This document shows, in pieces, positions 36,217 through 44,533 of a DNA stretch of 64,000 nucleotides. Within the stretch, counting starts at the first letter, position 1. Each line of letters begins with the position of its first letter. Location of the stretch: NCBI GenBank assembly GCA_964393325.1, contig CAYMTE010000001.1, forward strand, positions 56,636 through 120,635. Direction: 5' to 3'. Made by a program: the position numbers and the translations under genes. This stretch comes from JBAZWV01 sp964393325. Lineage in GTDB: Bacteria > Patescibacteriota > Patescibacteriia > 2-12-FULL-60-25. The notes beneath the pieces are model-generated. The model was not told the DNA's origin. It searched no databases and worked only from the letters and a program-made list of their open reading frames with translations.

Positions 36217-37032
36217 ATGGAGTGTCGAAAAAAGGTCATTGCGGCGATTCAGGTTCGCATGGGATCGACACGTTTGCCCGGAAAAGCGCTCATGAAGATC
36301 GCAGGTAAAACGCCGATTGAATGGATCGTTGAACGGTTACACCGTAGTAACGAGGTGGATCAGGTCGTGCTGATCACAAGCGGGGATCCGCAAAATGATC
36401 CGCTCATTGCCGAAGCGGAACGGCTGGGTATTGGTTGGTATCGCGAGTCGAGTGAAACAGATCTCGTCGCGCGGTATCTTGGCGCGATGCGAACATATGA
36501 TGCGGATGCGTTCGTTCGTGTTACCGCGGATTGCCCGCTCGTGGATGCGGCGCTGGTCGATCGACTTGTTGCGGAATATCGGGCGCATCCCGATGCGTAC
36601 GACGCGCTCACGAATGTTATTCCGCCAACATATCCCGACGGCAGTGATCTTGATCTTATTCTACGCTCCACGATTGAACGTCTTGAGCGAGATGTTCCAC
36701 TCGACGACATCCATCGCGAATGGGTGACGCCGTATCTGTACAAACAGGGTCGGGATTTTCGTATCTTCGCGCTTACATCCGATCGTCCGCTTGAGGGGTA
36801 TCGTATCACGTTGGATTATCCGGAAGATCTAGAACTTTTTACGAAGGTGTTTGAGCATTTCGGAGACCGCTACGCCTCGCTCGACGATATTATTGATTAT
36901 CTAGATGCGCATCCTGAGGTTCGCAATCTTGTCGCGATGCATATCGATTCTACGATCGTTGCTTCCTCGAAGCAGCGCAGCGGCGCATATCAGAAGTTGA
37001 TCGATCGGGCGAACGCCGCTAAGATGGAATAA
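36217..37032 (+). CDS. SpsF-type cytidylyltransferase (first copy)
   Basis: 271 residues from ATG 36217, five bases after the aminotransferase stop. The N-terminal AIQVRMGSTRLPGKALMKI is the cytidylyltransferase signature with the nucleotide-binding loop, and RVTADCPLVD follows. SpsF/NeuA-like enzymes activate a nonulosonate with CTP. The C-terminal tail (about residues 240-271) extends beyond the second copy at 39389. Having two in one operon suggests two different CMP-sugars or a diverged role. Confidence 0.85.
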   Translation: MECRKKVIAAIQVRMGSTRLPGKALMKIAGKTPIEWIVERLHRSNEVDQVVLITSGDPQNDPLIAEAERLGIGWYRESSETDLVARYLGAMRTYDADAFVRVTADCPLVDAALVDRLVAEYRAHPDAYDALTNVIPPTYPDGSDLDLILRSTIERLERDVPLDDIHREWVTPYLYKQGRDFRIFALTSDRPLEGYRITLDYPEDLELFTKVFEHFGDRYASLDDIIDYLDAHPEVRNLVAMHIDSTIVASSKQRSGAYQKLIDRANAAKME

Positions 37033-37034
37033 CT

Positions 37035-38348
37035 ATGAAAACGCTCGCGCTTCTCGACGGACGAACAGAGCCGTCGAAGCTTAAACCGGCGAACAGCATT
37101 GGTGTTGAGGAAACATCCGCTGTGCAAAAATTAATGGAGCAGGTTTCAGCGGGAGCGTTGCTATCCGGTTTTATTGGACGTGCGGGGAGCGGGTTTCTTG
37201 GTGGTCCACTCGTGAAAGAACTTGAGCGCATGTTTACGGAGCAATACAAGATAAAACATGCGGTGTCGTTTAATTCTGCGACAACGGCGCTTCAAGCGGC
37301 CGTGACGGCGCTCGGTATCGGTCCCGGTGACGAGGTTATTACGTCGCCGTTTACCATGACAGCGACACCGAGCGCGGCACTGCTGAATAACGCGATTCCG
37401 GTGTTTGCTGATATTCATCCGGATTCCTACTGCATCGATCCGGAGTCCGTTCGGAAACTCATCACGCCTCGGACAAAAGCAATTTTGACCGTGAATATCT
37501 TTGGCGGTATGTCAGACATGGATGCTCTTCGCGCGATCGCCAATGAACATGGATTAAAAATAATTGAGGACAATGCGCAGGCGCCGCATGCACGGTACAA
37601 AGGTGCGTACAGCGGGACGATCGGTGACATCGGTGTCTTTAGCTTTAACGTGCATAAAGCGATGCAATGTGGAGAGGGGGCTGTACTCGTTACGAATGAC
37701 GATCGATATGCGCGCCGTGCACAGCTTGTACGAAATCACGGAGAAGTTATTATCGACGATCTTCGTGACCAGGGCATGACGGAAGAGGAATTTCTTGTCG
37801 GAAACAATTTCCGGTTGAGCGAAATTCATGCAGCGATTGCGATTGAGCAGTTCAAAAAAATGCCGGCGATCAACGCACAGCGGCAAGAACTCGCAGGGTA
37901 TTTAACAGAAAAGCTGAAACAGTTTTCTTGGATCGTTCCGTGCAGGGTAGCTCCAGAGACAACGCATGCCTATTATCTCTATCCGTTCCAGTTTTTGACC
38001 GAGAAGATTGGTATCTCTCGCGCGACGTTTGCCGCGGCGATGGCTGCAGAAGGGTTTCCACTTGGCGTGGGCTACGTGAAGCCGATTTATCTGTACCCGC
38101 TCTATCAACAGAAGCGAATGTTTTCGCGATCGCAATTTCCGTTTGTTTCGACGGAGTATCCGAGTGACGTGAGCTATGCCAAGGGGATCTGTCCGGTGAC
38201 GGAACGGATGTTTGAGAAGGACTTGCTGGTGACGACGGTTTACCAGCCACAACATGGTCGTGCGGTTATTGATGAGTTTATTGATGCGATCGCCCGTGTT
38301 CAGGAACAGGTCGAGCAGCTCAAGGTGTATGAGCGTCGGTCCGCGTAA
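37035..38348 (+). CDS. DegT/DnrJ/EryC1 family sugar aminotransferase (second)
   Basis: 437 residues. SFNSATTALQAAVTALGIGPG, EDNAQAPHARYKG and FSFNVHKAMQCGEGAV with the PLP lysine. A longer N-terminal segment (about residues 1-55, KLKPANSIGVEETSAVQ) matches the variant seen in some PseC/perosamine synthase-like enzymes. Probable function: PLP-dependent amination of a UDP- or CMP-linked 4-keto sugar in the nonulosonate pathway. Two bases after the SpsF-type gene. Confidence 0.87.
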   Translation: MKTLALLDGRTEPSKLKPANSIGVEETSAVQKLMEQVSAGALLSGFIGRAGSGFLGGPLVKELERMFTEQYKIKHAVSFNSATTALQAAVTALGIGPGDEVITSPFTMTATPSAALLNNAIPVFADIHPDSYCIDPESVRKLITPRTKAILTVNIFGGMSDMDALRAIANEHGLKIIEDNAQAPHARYKGAYSGTIGDIGVFSFNVHKAMQCGEGAVLVTNDDRYARRAQLVRNHGEVIIDDLRDQGMTEEEFLVGNNFRLSEIHAAIAIEQFKKMPAINAQRQELAGYLTEKLKQFSWIVPCRVAPETTHAYYLYPFQFLTEKIGISRATFAAAMAAEGFPLGVGYVKPIYLYPLYQQKRMFSRSQFPFVSTEYPSDVSYAKGICPVTERMFEKDLLVTTVYQPQHGRAVIDEFIDAIARVQEQVEQLKVYERRSA

Positions 38349-39384
38349 GATCTTTTTCGTTACACAGGACGCTGGCGGATTTCGCGCCGTTTTCCCCGTG
38401 TACGAGAGAATGAAGAAAAAATTCCCGAGACACACATGGGGAGTGTTTGGCGATGTCGCGAAACAGATGGCGCCAGCGCCGAGAGCGCCGTACGTTGATC
38501 CTGCACGCGTGACGGACGCGGATCTTGCGGCACAGTTTGATCGGCGGCCGGATCTTCTTGTTGTCGGAACAAGCGTGGGAATGAGTTTGGAAAAACGTGC
38601 CACAGCCATGGCGCGTACGCGAGGCATTCCGGTGATCGCGATATTGGATTTTTGGAGCAATTACGTGTTGCGTTTTAGTGATCCAGGAACGACGAATTTC
38701 GCGTATCTTCCCGATACGATTCTCGTCATGGATCAGGAGTGCAAGCGTGAAATGATTCAGGAAGGATTTGATCCGAAGCGGATTATCGTGACCGGAAGCC
38801 CGGCGTTTGAGCGATTCGGACGAGCGCGTCGTCAACACGGAACGGCGATCGTCTTTTTTTCGCAACCCTTTTCTGAATTGCGTTCGCAGGATTCTGGAAT
38901 GGATTTTGGGTTTGATGAAGTGCAGGTATTTCGTGATGTCATTTCGGCGCTCGAAGCGCTGCGTGTTACCGTACCGGTCATTGTGAAACACCATCCGCGC
39001 ACGGTTCGTCGAGACGTATTTTCGTCGATCATTAAGGCGAGCTCGCTCGATATTCGGGAAGATGAAACAACACCCGCGGCAGAGTTGATTGGTCAGGCTG
39101 CGCATGTTATTGGGATGAATACCGTCGCGTTGTTTGAAGCGGCACTCGCTGGGGCTTCTGTGTTGAGTTACCAGCCGGGATTGAATCGCGTTGATCCGTT
39201 GAAGAGTAACCGACTGCGGTTGTCCGTTCCGGTATATGATCAAAAACGTCTGCAGGCGACGATCCGTCGTCTCATGGTGCGGCCTCGGAAGAGCATGCAG
39301 CAGCGACGCGTAGCCGCACGGTATATGCGTGGACAAGCGACGCGGAAGGTGATTCACTATTTGCAAGCTATTCTTTTATCGTAG
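38329..39384 (+). CDS. Unknown GT-B-like protein (glycosyl/glycerophosphotransferase or sugar-nucleotide hydrolase-like)
   Basis: 351 residues from ATG 38329 (20-base overlap with the aminotransferase); the frame extends upstream but that part is shadow. Two Rossmann-like halves are suggested by VVGTSVGMSLEKRA, VTGSPAFERFG, KHHPRT and MNTVALFEAALAGASVLSY. This resembles CDP-glycerol glycerophosphotransferase or UDP-GlcNAc 2-epimerase-type GT-B folds. SpsG/PseG, the UDP-sugar hydrolase needed before NeuB, is also GT-B, so this gene may fill that role; no PseG signature was seen. Function remains open. Confidence 0.6.
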   Translation: MSVGPRKIFFVTQDAGGFRAVFPVYERMKKKFPRHTWGVFGDVAKQMAPAPRAPYVDPARVTDADLAAQFDRRPDLLVVGTSVGMSLEKRATAMARTRGIPVIAILDFWSNYVLRFSDPGTTNFAYLPDTILVMDQECKREMIQEGFDPKRIIVTGSPAFERFGRARRQHGTAIVFFSQPFSELRSQDSGMDFGFDEVQVFRDVISALEALRVTVPVIVKHHPRTVRRDVFSSIIKASSLDIREDETTPAAELIGQAAHVIGMNTVALFEAALAGASVLSYQPGLNRVDPLKSNRLRLSVPVYDQKRLQATIRRLMVRPRKSMQQRRVAARYMRGQATRKVIHYLQAILLS

Positions 39385-39388
39385 ATGT

Positions 39389-40144
39389 ATGGATGCCAAG
39401 CGAAACGTTGTAACGATCATTCAAGCTCGCATGGGATCATCCCGATTGCCTGGGAAGGTTCTTCTCGATATCGAAGGGAAGCCGATGTTGCATCGCGATA
39501 TGGATCGTAATCTCGCCGCGAAGACGGTCGACGCTGTCGTTGTCGCGACAACGGTGAAGCCGGCGGACGATCAGATTATTGCGTCGGTGGAAGGGTACGA
39601 TCCACGCGTCTCCACGTACCGCGGTTCCGAAGACGATGTGCTTGATCGATACTATCAAGCGGCAAAACAAGCGAAGGCGGATATTGTTGTGCGCATCACC
39701 TCTGATTGTCCGCTTGTCGATCCCGACATCATCGACGAGGTTGTTCAGCTCTTGCTCGATGACCCATCGCTCGATTACGCGGCGAATGTGCTTGGCGAGT
39801 TGACGTATCCACGAGGTCTCGATGTTCAAGCATGCACATTTGCGACGCTGGAGAAGATGTGGCAGGTGGCGACGGAGGCGGAAGACCGGGAACATGTGAC
39901 GTTGTATCTGCGGAAACATCCAGAGCAATTCAAGGTGGCACAGGTTCAAAGCCCGGTGAATCTTTCGGAGCATCGGTGGACGGTGGATGAAGAGGATGAT
40001 TTGAAACTCGTTCGTGAAATTTATAAGCGGCTGCTACCGATGAAGCCTGATTTTCGGATGTCGGACATCGTTGCGCTATTTGAGCAAGATCCAAATCTCT
40101 TTCAGATAAACCATCACGTCCAGCAGAAATTGTCGCAATACTAA
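39389..40144 (+). CDS. spsF: SpsF-type cytidylyltransferase (second copy)
   Basis: 251 residues. IIQARMGSSRLPGKVLLDI is the near-canonical SpsF/cytidylyltransferase signature, with RITSDCPLVDPDIID and HRWTVDEEDDLKLV typical of SpsF. It should transfer CMP to a nonulosonate. It is closer to standard SpsF in length and motifs than the copy at 36217. It sits five bases after the GT-B-like gene and three bases before the oxidoreductase. Confidence 0.88.
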   Translation: MDAKRNVVTIIQARMGSSRLPGKVLLDIEGKPMLHRDMDRNLAAKTVDAVVVATTVKPADDQIIASVEGYDPRVSTYRGSEDDVLDRYYQAAKQAKADIVVRITSDCPLVDPDIIDEVVQLLLDDPSLDYAANVLGELTYPRGLDVQACTFATLEKMWQVATEAEDREHVTLYLRKHPEQFKVAQVQSPVNLSEHRWTVDEEDDLKLVREIYKRLLPMKPDFRMSDIVALFEQDPNLFQINHHVQQKLSQY

Positions 40145-40146
40145 CT

Positions 40147-41184
40147 ATGGCTATCGTGTATCGAGCCGCGCTTATTGGGTGCGGAAACATCGGGGCAGGA
40201 GTTGAGCGGTATAGCCCAAAGATTCAACCGTGGGCACATGCGAGTGTCTTTTCGACGAATCCGCGCACCGAACTCGTCGCGCTTGTTGATGCGGATCCTG
40301 TGAAGCTCGAAAAGGCACATGGTCATTTTCCTTCTGCGGCGACCTTCGCGGATGCAGAAGAGATGTGTAAGACGGTGAAACCGGATATCGTCGTCGTTGC
40401 CACGCCAACGTCGTCTCATAAGGCGCTGACGCTTCTCGCCGTTCGATACGGTGTGAAGGCGATTGTCTGTGAGAAACCAATTGCTGTTACGCCGGAGGAT
40501 GGTGAGGAGATGATTCGCGCGTGTCGCGAGGCGGGAGTTCCACTTTTCATTAATCACATCCGTCGGTTTGATTCCGTCATTCGTGCTGCGAAAGCTCGTT
40601 TACCGGATATTGGGGAGGTGCTGCAGGCGAATGCTCGATACACGCGGGGGATCCACAATAACGGCACGCATACGATCGATCTCTTGCGATTTTTCCTTGG
40701 CGACGTGACGCGTGTGGCCGGCATTCGTAATCAACGAACGGAGGCGTATACGGATCTTCCTGGCGATCAGAATATTGATGGTCTCTTATGGTTCGCGTCA
40801 GGTGCGTGTGCGGCGATTCAGTCCTTTGATGCGAATGACTACAGTATTTTTGATTTTGATTGGTACGGACGGAATGGATTGATTTCACTTCGGCATTTTG
40901 GATTCCGTGTCGAAGTGACGGGGAAGAAAGACTGCTCCGCATTTATCGGACATAAAGAATTGGACGAGCTCCATCCGGAACGGACAGGGGAGACGCGTAG
41001 CTTTATGGTGTCGATGGTGCAACATATTGTGGATTGTCTTGATGGCGTCGAGTCGTCAGTGAGTACGGGGGAGGATGGCGTTGCGGCGCTTCGAGTGATT
41101 CAAGCGCTCGAGCGCAGTGCGGCTCAAGGCGGAATTCCTGTACAACTTTCGGTGTCGTCATCGGTAGAAGAGAAGGACGCGTAA
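40147..41184 (+). CDS. Gfo/Idh/MocA family oxidoreductase
   Basis: 345 residues. N-terminal NAD(P)-binding LIGCGNIGAG, VVVATPTSSH and the catalytic-region EKPIAV; the C-terminal beta-sheet domain includes HNNGTHTIDLLRFFLGD. Such enzymes oxidise or reduce sugar hydroxyls. In nonulosonate and amino-sugar loci they can oxidise C3 or C4 of a nucleotide sugar to prepare for amination. It is the last gene of the neuB operon; the next operon begins after a promoter at 41200. Confidence 0.87.
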   Translation: MAIVYRAALIGCGNIGAGVERYSPKIQPWAHASVFSTNPRTELVALVDADPVKLEKAHGHFPSAATFADAEEMCKTVKPDIVVVATPTSSHKALTLLAVRYGVKAIVCEKPIAVTPEDGEEMIRACREAGVPLFINHIRRFDSVIRAAKARLPDIGEVLQANARYTRGIHNNGTHTIDLLRFFLGDVTRVAGIRNQRTEAYTDLPGDQNIDGLLWFASGACAAIQSFDANDYSIFDFDWYGRNGLISLRHFGFRVEVTGKKDCSAFIGHKELDELHPERTGETRSFMVSMVQHIVDCLDGVESSVSTGEDGVAALRVIQALERSAAQGGIPVQLSVSSSVEEKDA

Positions 41185-41199
41185 GTGGTGTCCGTCCCT

Positions 41200-41227
41200 T
41201 TGCTTTTCTTGCGAGATTTGCTAGGCT
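41200..41227 (+). promoter_or_regulatory. Extended -10 promoter for the acetyltransferase/citryl-CoA operon
   Basis: TTGCTT (41200-41205), 16-base spacer, TG at 41219-41220 one base before TAGGCT (41222-41227). Predicted start about 41234, 13 bases before ATG 41247. Confidence 0.5.
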
Positions 41228-41246
41228 TTCGGCAACAGTCTTTTCT

Positions 41247-41825
41247 ATGAGAGCTTTTTTGAAGGGGTCAAAGACCTATCTGCGTAGCGTGGATCTCGCG
41301 ACGGATATTCCGATCATTGCATCTTGGATTAATGACGGTGTTGTGACGAAGTTCATGTTTTACGGACAGCTTCCGACGACGCTTCCGCAGGTCGCGAAGA
41401 TGATTGAGGATCAGATCGCGTCACCGGCGAATGTGGTGTTTATGGTGTGCGACAACGAGACACAGAAGCCGATTGGATTTGCGGGGTTGTATGACATGCA
41501 TCGGACGGCACGCAAAGCGGAATTTCGCATCTTGATCGGTGAAACGGATTTTTGGGGAAAGGGATACGGCACCGAAGTTGCACAGATGCTGACCTTCTAC
41601 GGATTTGATCGCATGAATATGCATCGGATGTATCTTGGCGTGACATCCGAAAATCTCGGCGGCGTCAAAGCCTATGAAAAAGCGGGTTATGTGCGAGAAG
41701 GCCAATTGCGTGACGATATCTATCGCAATAGTCGCTATTACGACAGTATTAAGATGAGCTTGTTGCGCGACGAGTATTACGAGAAGTACTACGAGCAGCA
41801 CAAAGCGATGTTTACGGAAGGCTAA
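41247..41825 (+). CDS. GNAT family N-acetyltransferase (PseH/SpsD-like)
   Basis: 192 residues of the Acetyltransf_3 (RimJ/PseH-like) group. Visible acetyl-CoA-binding region: GKGYGTEVAQMLTFYGFD, and the C-terminal pattern NLGGVKAYEKAGYVREGQLRD, typical of the family. In nonulosonate loci this family acylates the free amino group of the amino sugar using acyl-CoA. Placement directly before the SucC/SucD/lyase-like trio makes an acyl-CoA link attractive. First gene of a five-gene operon that ends at 45361. Confidence 0.87.
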   Translation: MRAFLKGSKTYLRSVDLATDIPIIASWINDGVVTKFMFYGQLPTTLPQVAKMIEDQIASPANVVFMVCDNETQKPIGFAGLYDMHRTARKAEFRILIGETDFWGKGYGTEVAQMLTFYGFDRMNMHRMYLGVTSENLGGVKAYEKAGYVREGQLRDDIYRNSRYYDSIKMSLLRDEYYEKYYEQHKAMFTEG

Positions 41826-41829
41826 TGCT

Positions 41830-42939
41830 ATGAAACTCATCGAAGCCGATGGAAAGCGTCTCTTACGCGACGCGGGAATCACGATTCCGCGGACGGTTGG
41901 TGTCGATGAGGTTCAGGCATTCCCGGTGTTCGTGAAGGCGCAGATCTTGCAGGGGCATCGTGGACAGCGGGGACTTGTGCGGAAATGTGAGAATACGGAA
42001 ATGCTCCAGCGCGCGGTGACGGAATTGACAGCGCAGCTTCGCGATATTCCGAACGCCGGACTCATTTGTGAAGAGGAGGTGGTGCATGAGACGGAGTGGT
42101 TCGTGTCCATAGATATCGATCGCCTTGCGGGCAAGCCTCGAGTGAGTTTTTCGCCAAACGGTGGAATGGATGTTGAGCACGCGGAACATCGGGTGATTGC
42201 CGCGGAAGAGGATATCGCGTCGATAGATATTCCGTCGGGCGTTCGAGATGTTTTGCGTTTGTTGTATCACGCGTTTCCGTCGAGTGACGCATTGCGACTT
42301 GAAATCAATCCGCTTGCGTGTCGTGCAGACGGTTCGTGTGTCGCGTTGGATGCAAAAGTTGAACTGGATGATGCCGCTGTGTTTCGTCATCCCGAGTGGG
42401 CGACGTACACGGTTCTTTCGGAACAACCGCGTGAACGCTCTCCGCGGGAGCTGGCCTATGCGGAGCTCCTGACGCAGGCAGGACATCGCGGAACGCTCGG
42501 ACGATATGTCGAACTGGACGGGGATATTGCGATGATCCTTTCCGGTGGAGGTGCGAGCTTGGTCGCGATGGATGCACTCAAGCGCGCGGGCGGAACGCCA
42601 GCGAATTATGTTGAGATGAGCGGTAATCCGGATCCGGAGCAGGTGTTTCGCGCGGCGTCGATCGTGCTATCGAAGCCGGGGATTCGCGCTGTGTGGATCG
42701 CGGGGTCATTCGCGAATTTTACGGATATTCAGGTTACCGTGAACGCGGTGCTTCGCGCGATTACGGAGATTGGATTGCGTGTTCCTGTGGGAATTCGTCG
42801 CGACGGGCCTCATGCGGATGACGCGCAGACGGACGCGATCCGTTGGGCATCGGATCAGGGTATTCCGTTGCGATTTGATCGTGCAGAGGTTGATCTGGAT
42901 ACGTCGGCACGCGCGATCGTTGAAGCATCACGACTATGA
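41830..42939 (+). CDS. SucC-like ATP-grasp subunit (succinyl/citryl-CoA ligase or ATP-citrate lyase beta type)
   Basis: 369 residues. The N-terminal ATP-grasp half (VFVKAQILQGHRGQRGLV, RLEINPLACRADG, VALDAKVELDD) matches SucC and the beta part of ATP-citrate lyase. The second half carries the ligase-CoA domain (MILSGGGASLVAMDALKRAG, AWNY-like PANYVEMSGNPDPEQV). These enzymes use ATP to make an acyl-CoA through a phosphohistidine on the partner subunit. Its partner is the next gene, coupled by ATGA. Sucrose/TCA genes are absent around it, and it lies inside a glycan locus. Confidence 0.82.
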   Translation: MKLIEADGKRLLRDAGITIPRTVGVDEVQAFPVFVKAQILQGHRGQRGLVRKCENTEMLQRAVTELTAQLRDIPNAGLICEEEVVHETEWFVSIDIDRLAGKPRVSFSPNGGMDVEHAEHRVIAAEEDIASIDIPSGVRDVLRLLYHAFPSSDALRLEINPLACRADGSCVALDAKVELDDAAVFRHPEWATYTVLSEQPRERSPRELAYAELLTQAGHRGTLGRYVELDGDIAMILSGGGASLVAMDALKRAGGTPANYVEMSGNPDPEQVFRAASIVLSKPGIRAVWIAGSFANFTDIQVTVNAVLRAITEIGLRVPVGIRRDGPHADDAQTDAIRWASDQGIPLRFDRAEVDLDTSARAIVEASRL

Positions 42940-43835
42940 AGTGGAGCTATTTTTCATCTGACGCGCCCGTGTTGATTCAAGGGATCACGGGAAAAGAAGG
43001 AATGCGCATGGCGCGGTGGCTGTTGCAGAGCGGCGTGAATGTTGTCGGCGGTGTGACGCCGGGGAAAGGTGGTCAACGCGTTGAAGATCGACCTGTGTTT
43101 GAGACGGTTGATGATGCCTGCCGCGCGGTACCGGGTCTTGAAACGTCATGCATCGTTGTTCCCTCGTCCCGTGTCCGTTCGGCGGTCGAAGAAGCGCTGA
43201 AGGCGGGCATTCGCTACATCAATATTTTAACCGAGCAGGTGCCGGTGCACGATGTGCTTGCGATGCGCAAGCAGGCGGCGGAAGTTGGCGCAACGATTCT
43301 TGGTCCGAGCTCTGTTGGATATCTTCAATTTCCGCGATTTCGTCTCGGGTATCTCGGCGGCGAGCGCCCCTTCGATCAGCTCACCGAAGGTGGAACGGCG
43401 ATTCTTTCGACGTCCGGAGGCATGACGAATGAGCTCATGATGTCACTTGGACGACACGGCATTGGCATTCGAACGGTGTTCGCGATCGGCGGCGACGCGG
43501 TTCCGGCAACGTCGCTCGAGGATGCGCTTGCGTGGTGTGAAGCGGATGCGTCCGTGCAGATGATCGTGCTGTTTGTGGAACCGGGTCGACCATTGCTTCG
43601 TTCGCTCTGTTCGGGTGAACGAACATTCGCAAAACCAACCGTGGTGTTTCTTGCGGGTGAGGTGCTCGACGATCTGCCACGCGGCGTCCCATATGGTCAC
43701 ACAGGAACGGTGCTAGGTGAGCAGGAACCGTCTGTTGCGGATGTTCGGCGCATGCTTCGCGAACGCGGTATTGTATGCGTTGGATCTATGTCAGAATATC
43801 TATCTGAATGCACACGTCTATGTCAGAACCAATAA
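42936..43835 (+). CDS. SucD-like CoA-binding subunit with phospho-histidine
   Basis: 299 residues. N-terminal CoA-binding fold with GITGKEGMRMARWL and TPGKGG, then ILGPSSVGYL. The phosphorylated histidine site of the succinyl-CoA ligase/ATP-citrate lyase family is present as YGHTGTVL near the C-terminal third (GHAGA in E. coli SucD). Together with the SucC-like gene it should form an acid-CoA ligase. Start ATG 42936 overlaps the SucC-like stop as ATGA. The C terminus overlaps the citryl-lyase-like gene by 16 bases. Confidence 0.82.
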   Translation: MKWSYFSSDAPVLIQGITGKEGMRMARWLLQSGVNVVGGVTPGKGGQRVEDRPVFETVDDACRAVPGLETSCIVVPSSRVRSAVEEALKAGIRYINILTEQVPVHDVLAMRKQAAEVGATILGPSSVGYLQFPRFRLGYLGGERPFDQLTEGGTAILSTSGGMTNELMMSLGRHGIGIRTVFAIGGDAVPATSLEDALAWCEADASVQMIVLFVEPGRPLLRSLCSGERTFAKPTVVFLAGEVLDDLPRGVPYGHTGTVLGEQEPSVADVRRMLRERGIVCVGSMSEYLSECTRLCQNQ

Positions 43836-44524
43836 TCAGCGCTATCGGCCGCATGGAGCAGGGGGAATATCATCTTCGCGGTACGCCGATTTCTTCGCTG
43901 ATCCGTGAAGGAGATTTCGTCTCGACGATCTGGCTCGCGTGGACGGGGAAACGCCCGACGGATGCGGAACGTATCCTGCTTCAGGCGTGTTTGAGTGCAA
44001 GCATCGATCATGGCATTGAACCGCCAAGCGCGCACGTGGCTCGCACGGTCGCGAGCTGTGGGAAGCCGATGGCGGATGCGGTGGCCGCGGGGCTTTTGAC
44101 GCTCGGACCTCGTCACGGGAACGCCGCGTCTGCTGCGTCAACGTGGCTTCGCGCCGCGCGAGAGGCGGGTCGTTCAGCGGAAGAGATCGCGACGGACGCC
44201 TTGCAGACAAAGACGCGACTTCCGGGAATCGGACATCCGGAATACGACATCGATCCTCGCACGACGGCATTGTATGAGCTCGCAAAGACGCATCTTTCAA
44301 GTCGTGCGCATATTGAACTTGGACTCGAGGTCGCTCGTTGTATGACAGAGCGTAAAGGAAAACCCTTGCCGTTGAATATCGATGGGGCGCTTGGCGCGAT
44401 CGTTGCCGATCTTGGCGCGCCGGCGATCGTTGCGGACGCGTTGTTCCTCGTGTCTCGCACGGCGGGGTTGATTGCGCACGCCTGGGAAGAATCGGGAATG
44501 TCTGAATCGTATCGTCGAGGATAA
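43820..44524 (+). CDS. Citryl-CoA lyase-like protein (citrate synthase family, short)
   Basis: 234 residues, close to the C-terminal module of ATP-citrate lyase and to stand-alone citryl-CoA lyase. Family residues seen in order: SIDHGIEPPSA, AGLLTLGPRHGNA, GIGHPEYDIDPR (catalytic His-Asp region), LNIDGALGAI and SRTAGLIAHAWEE. The known reaction is cleavage of citryl-CoA to acetyl-CoA and oxaloacetate, or the reverse condensation with a 2-keto acid. ATG 43820 is preferred to 43808. With the two upstream genes this recreates all modules of ATP-citrate lyase in the same order. Confidence 0.8.
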   Translation: MSEPIISAIGRMEQGEYHLRGTPISSLIREGDFVSTIWLAWTGKRPTDAERILLQACLSASIDHGIEPPSAHVARTVASCGKPMADAVAAGLLTLGPRHGNAASAASTWLRAAREAGRSAEEIATDALQTKTRLPGIGHPEYDIDPRTTALYELAKTHLSSRAHIELGLEVARCMTERKGKPLPLNIDGALGAIVADLGAPAIVADALFLVSRTAGLIAHAWEESGMSESYRRG

Positions 44525-44533
44525 CACGTATTT

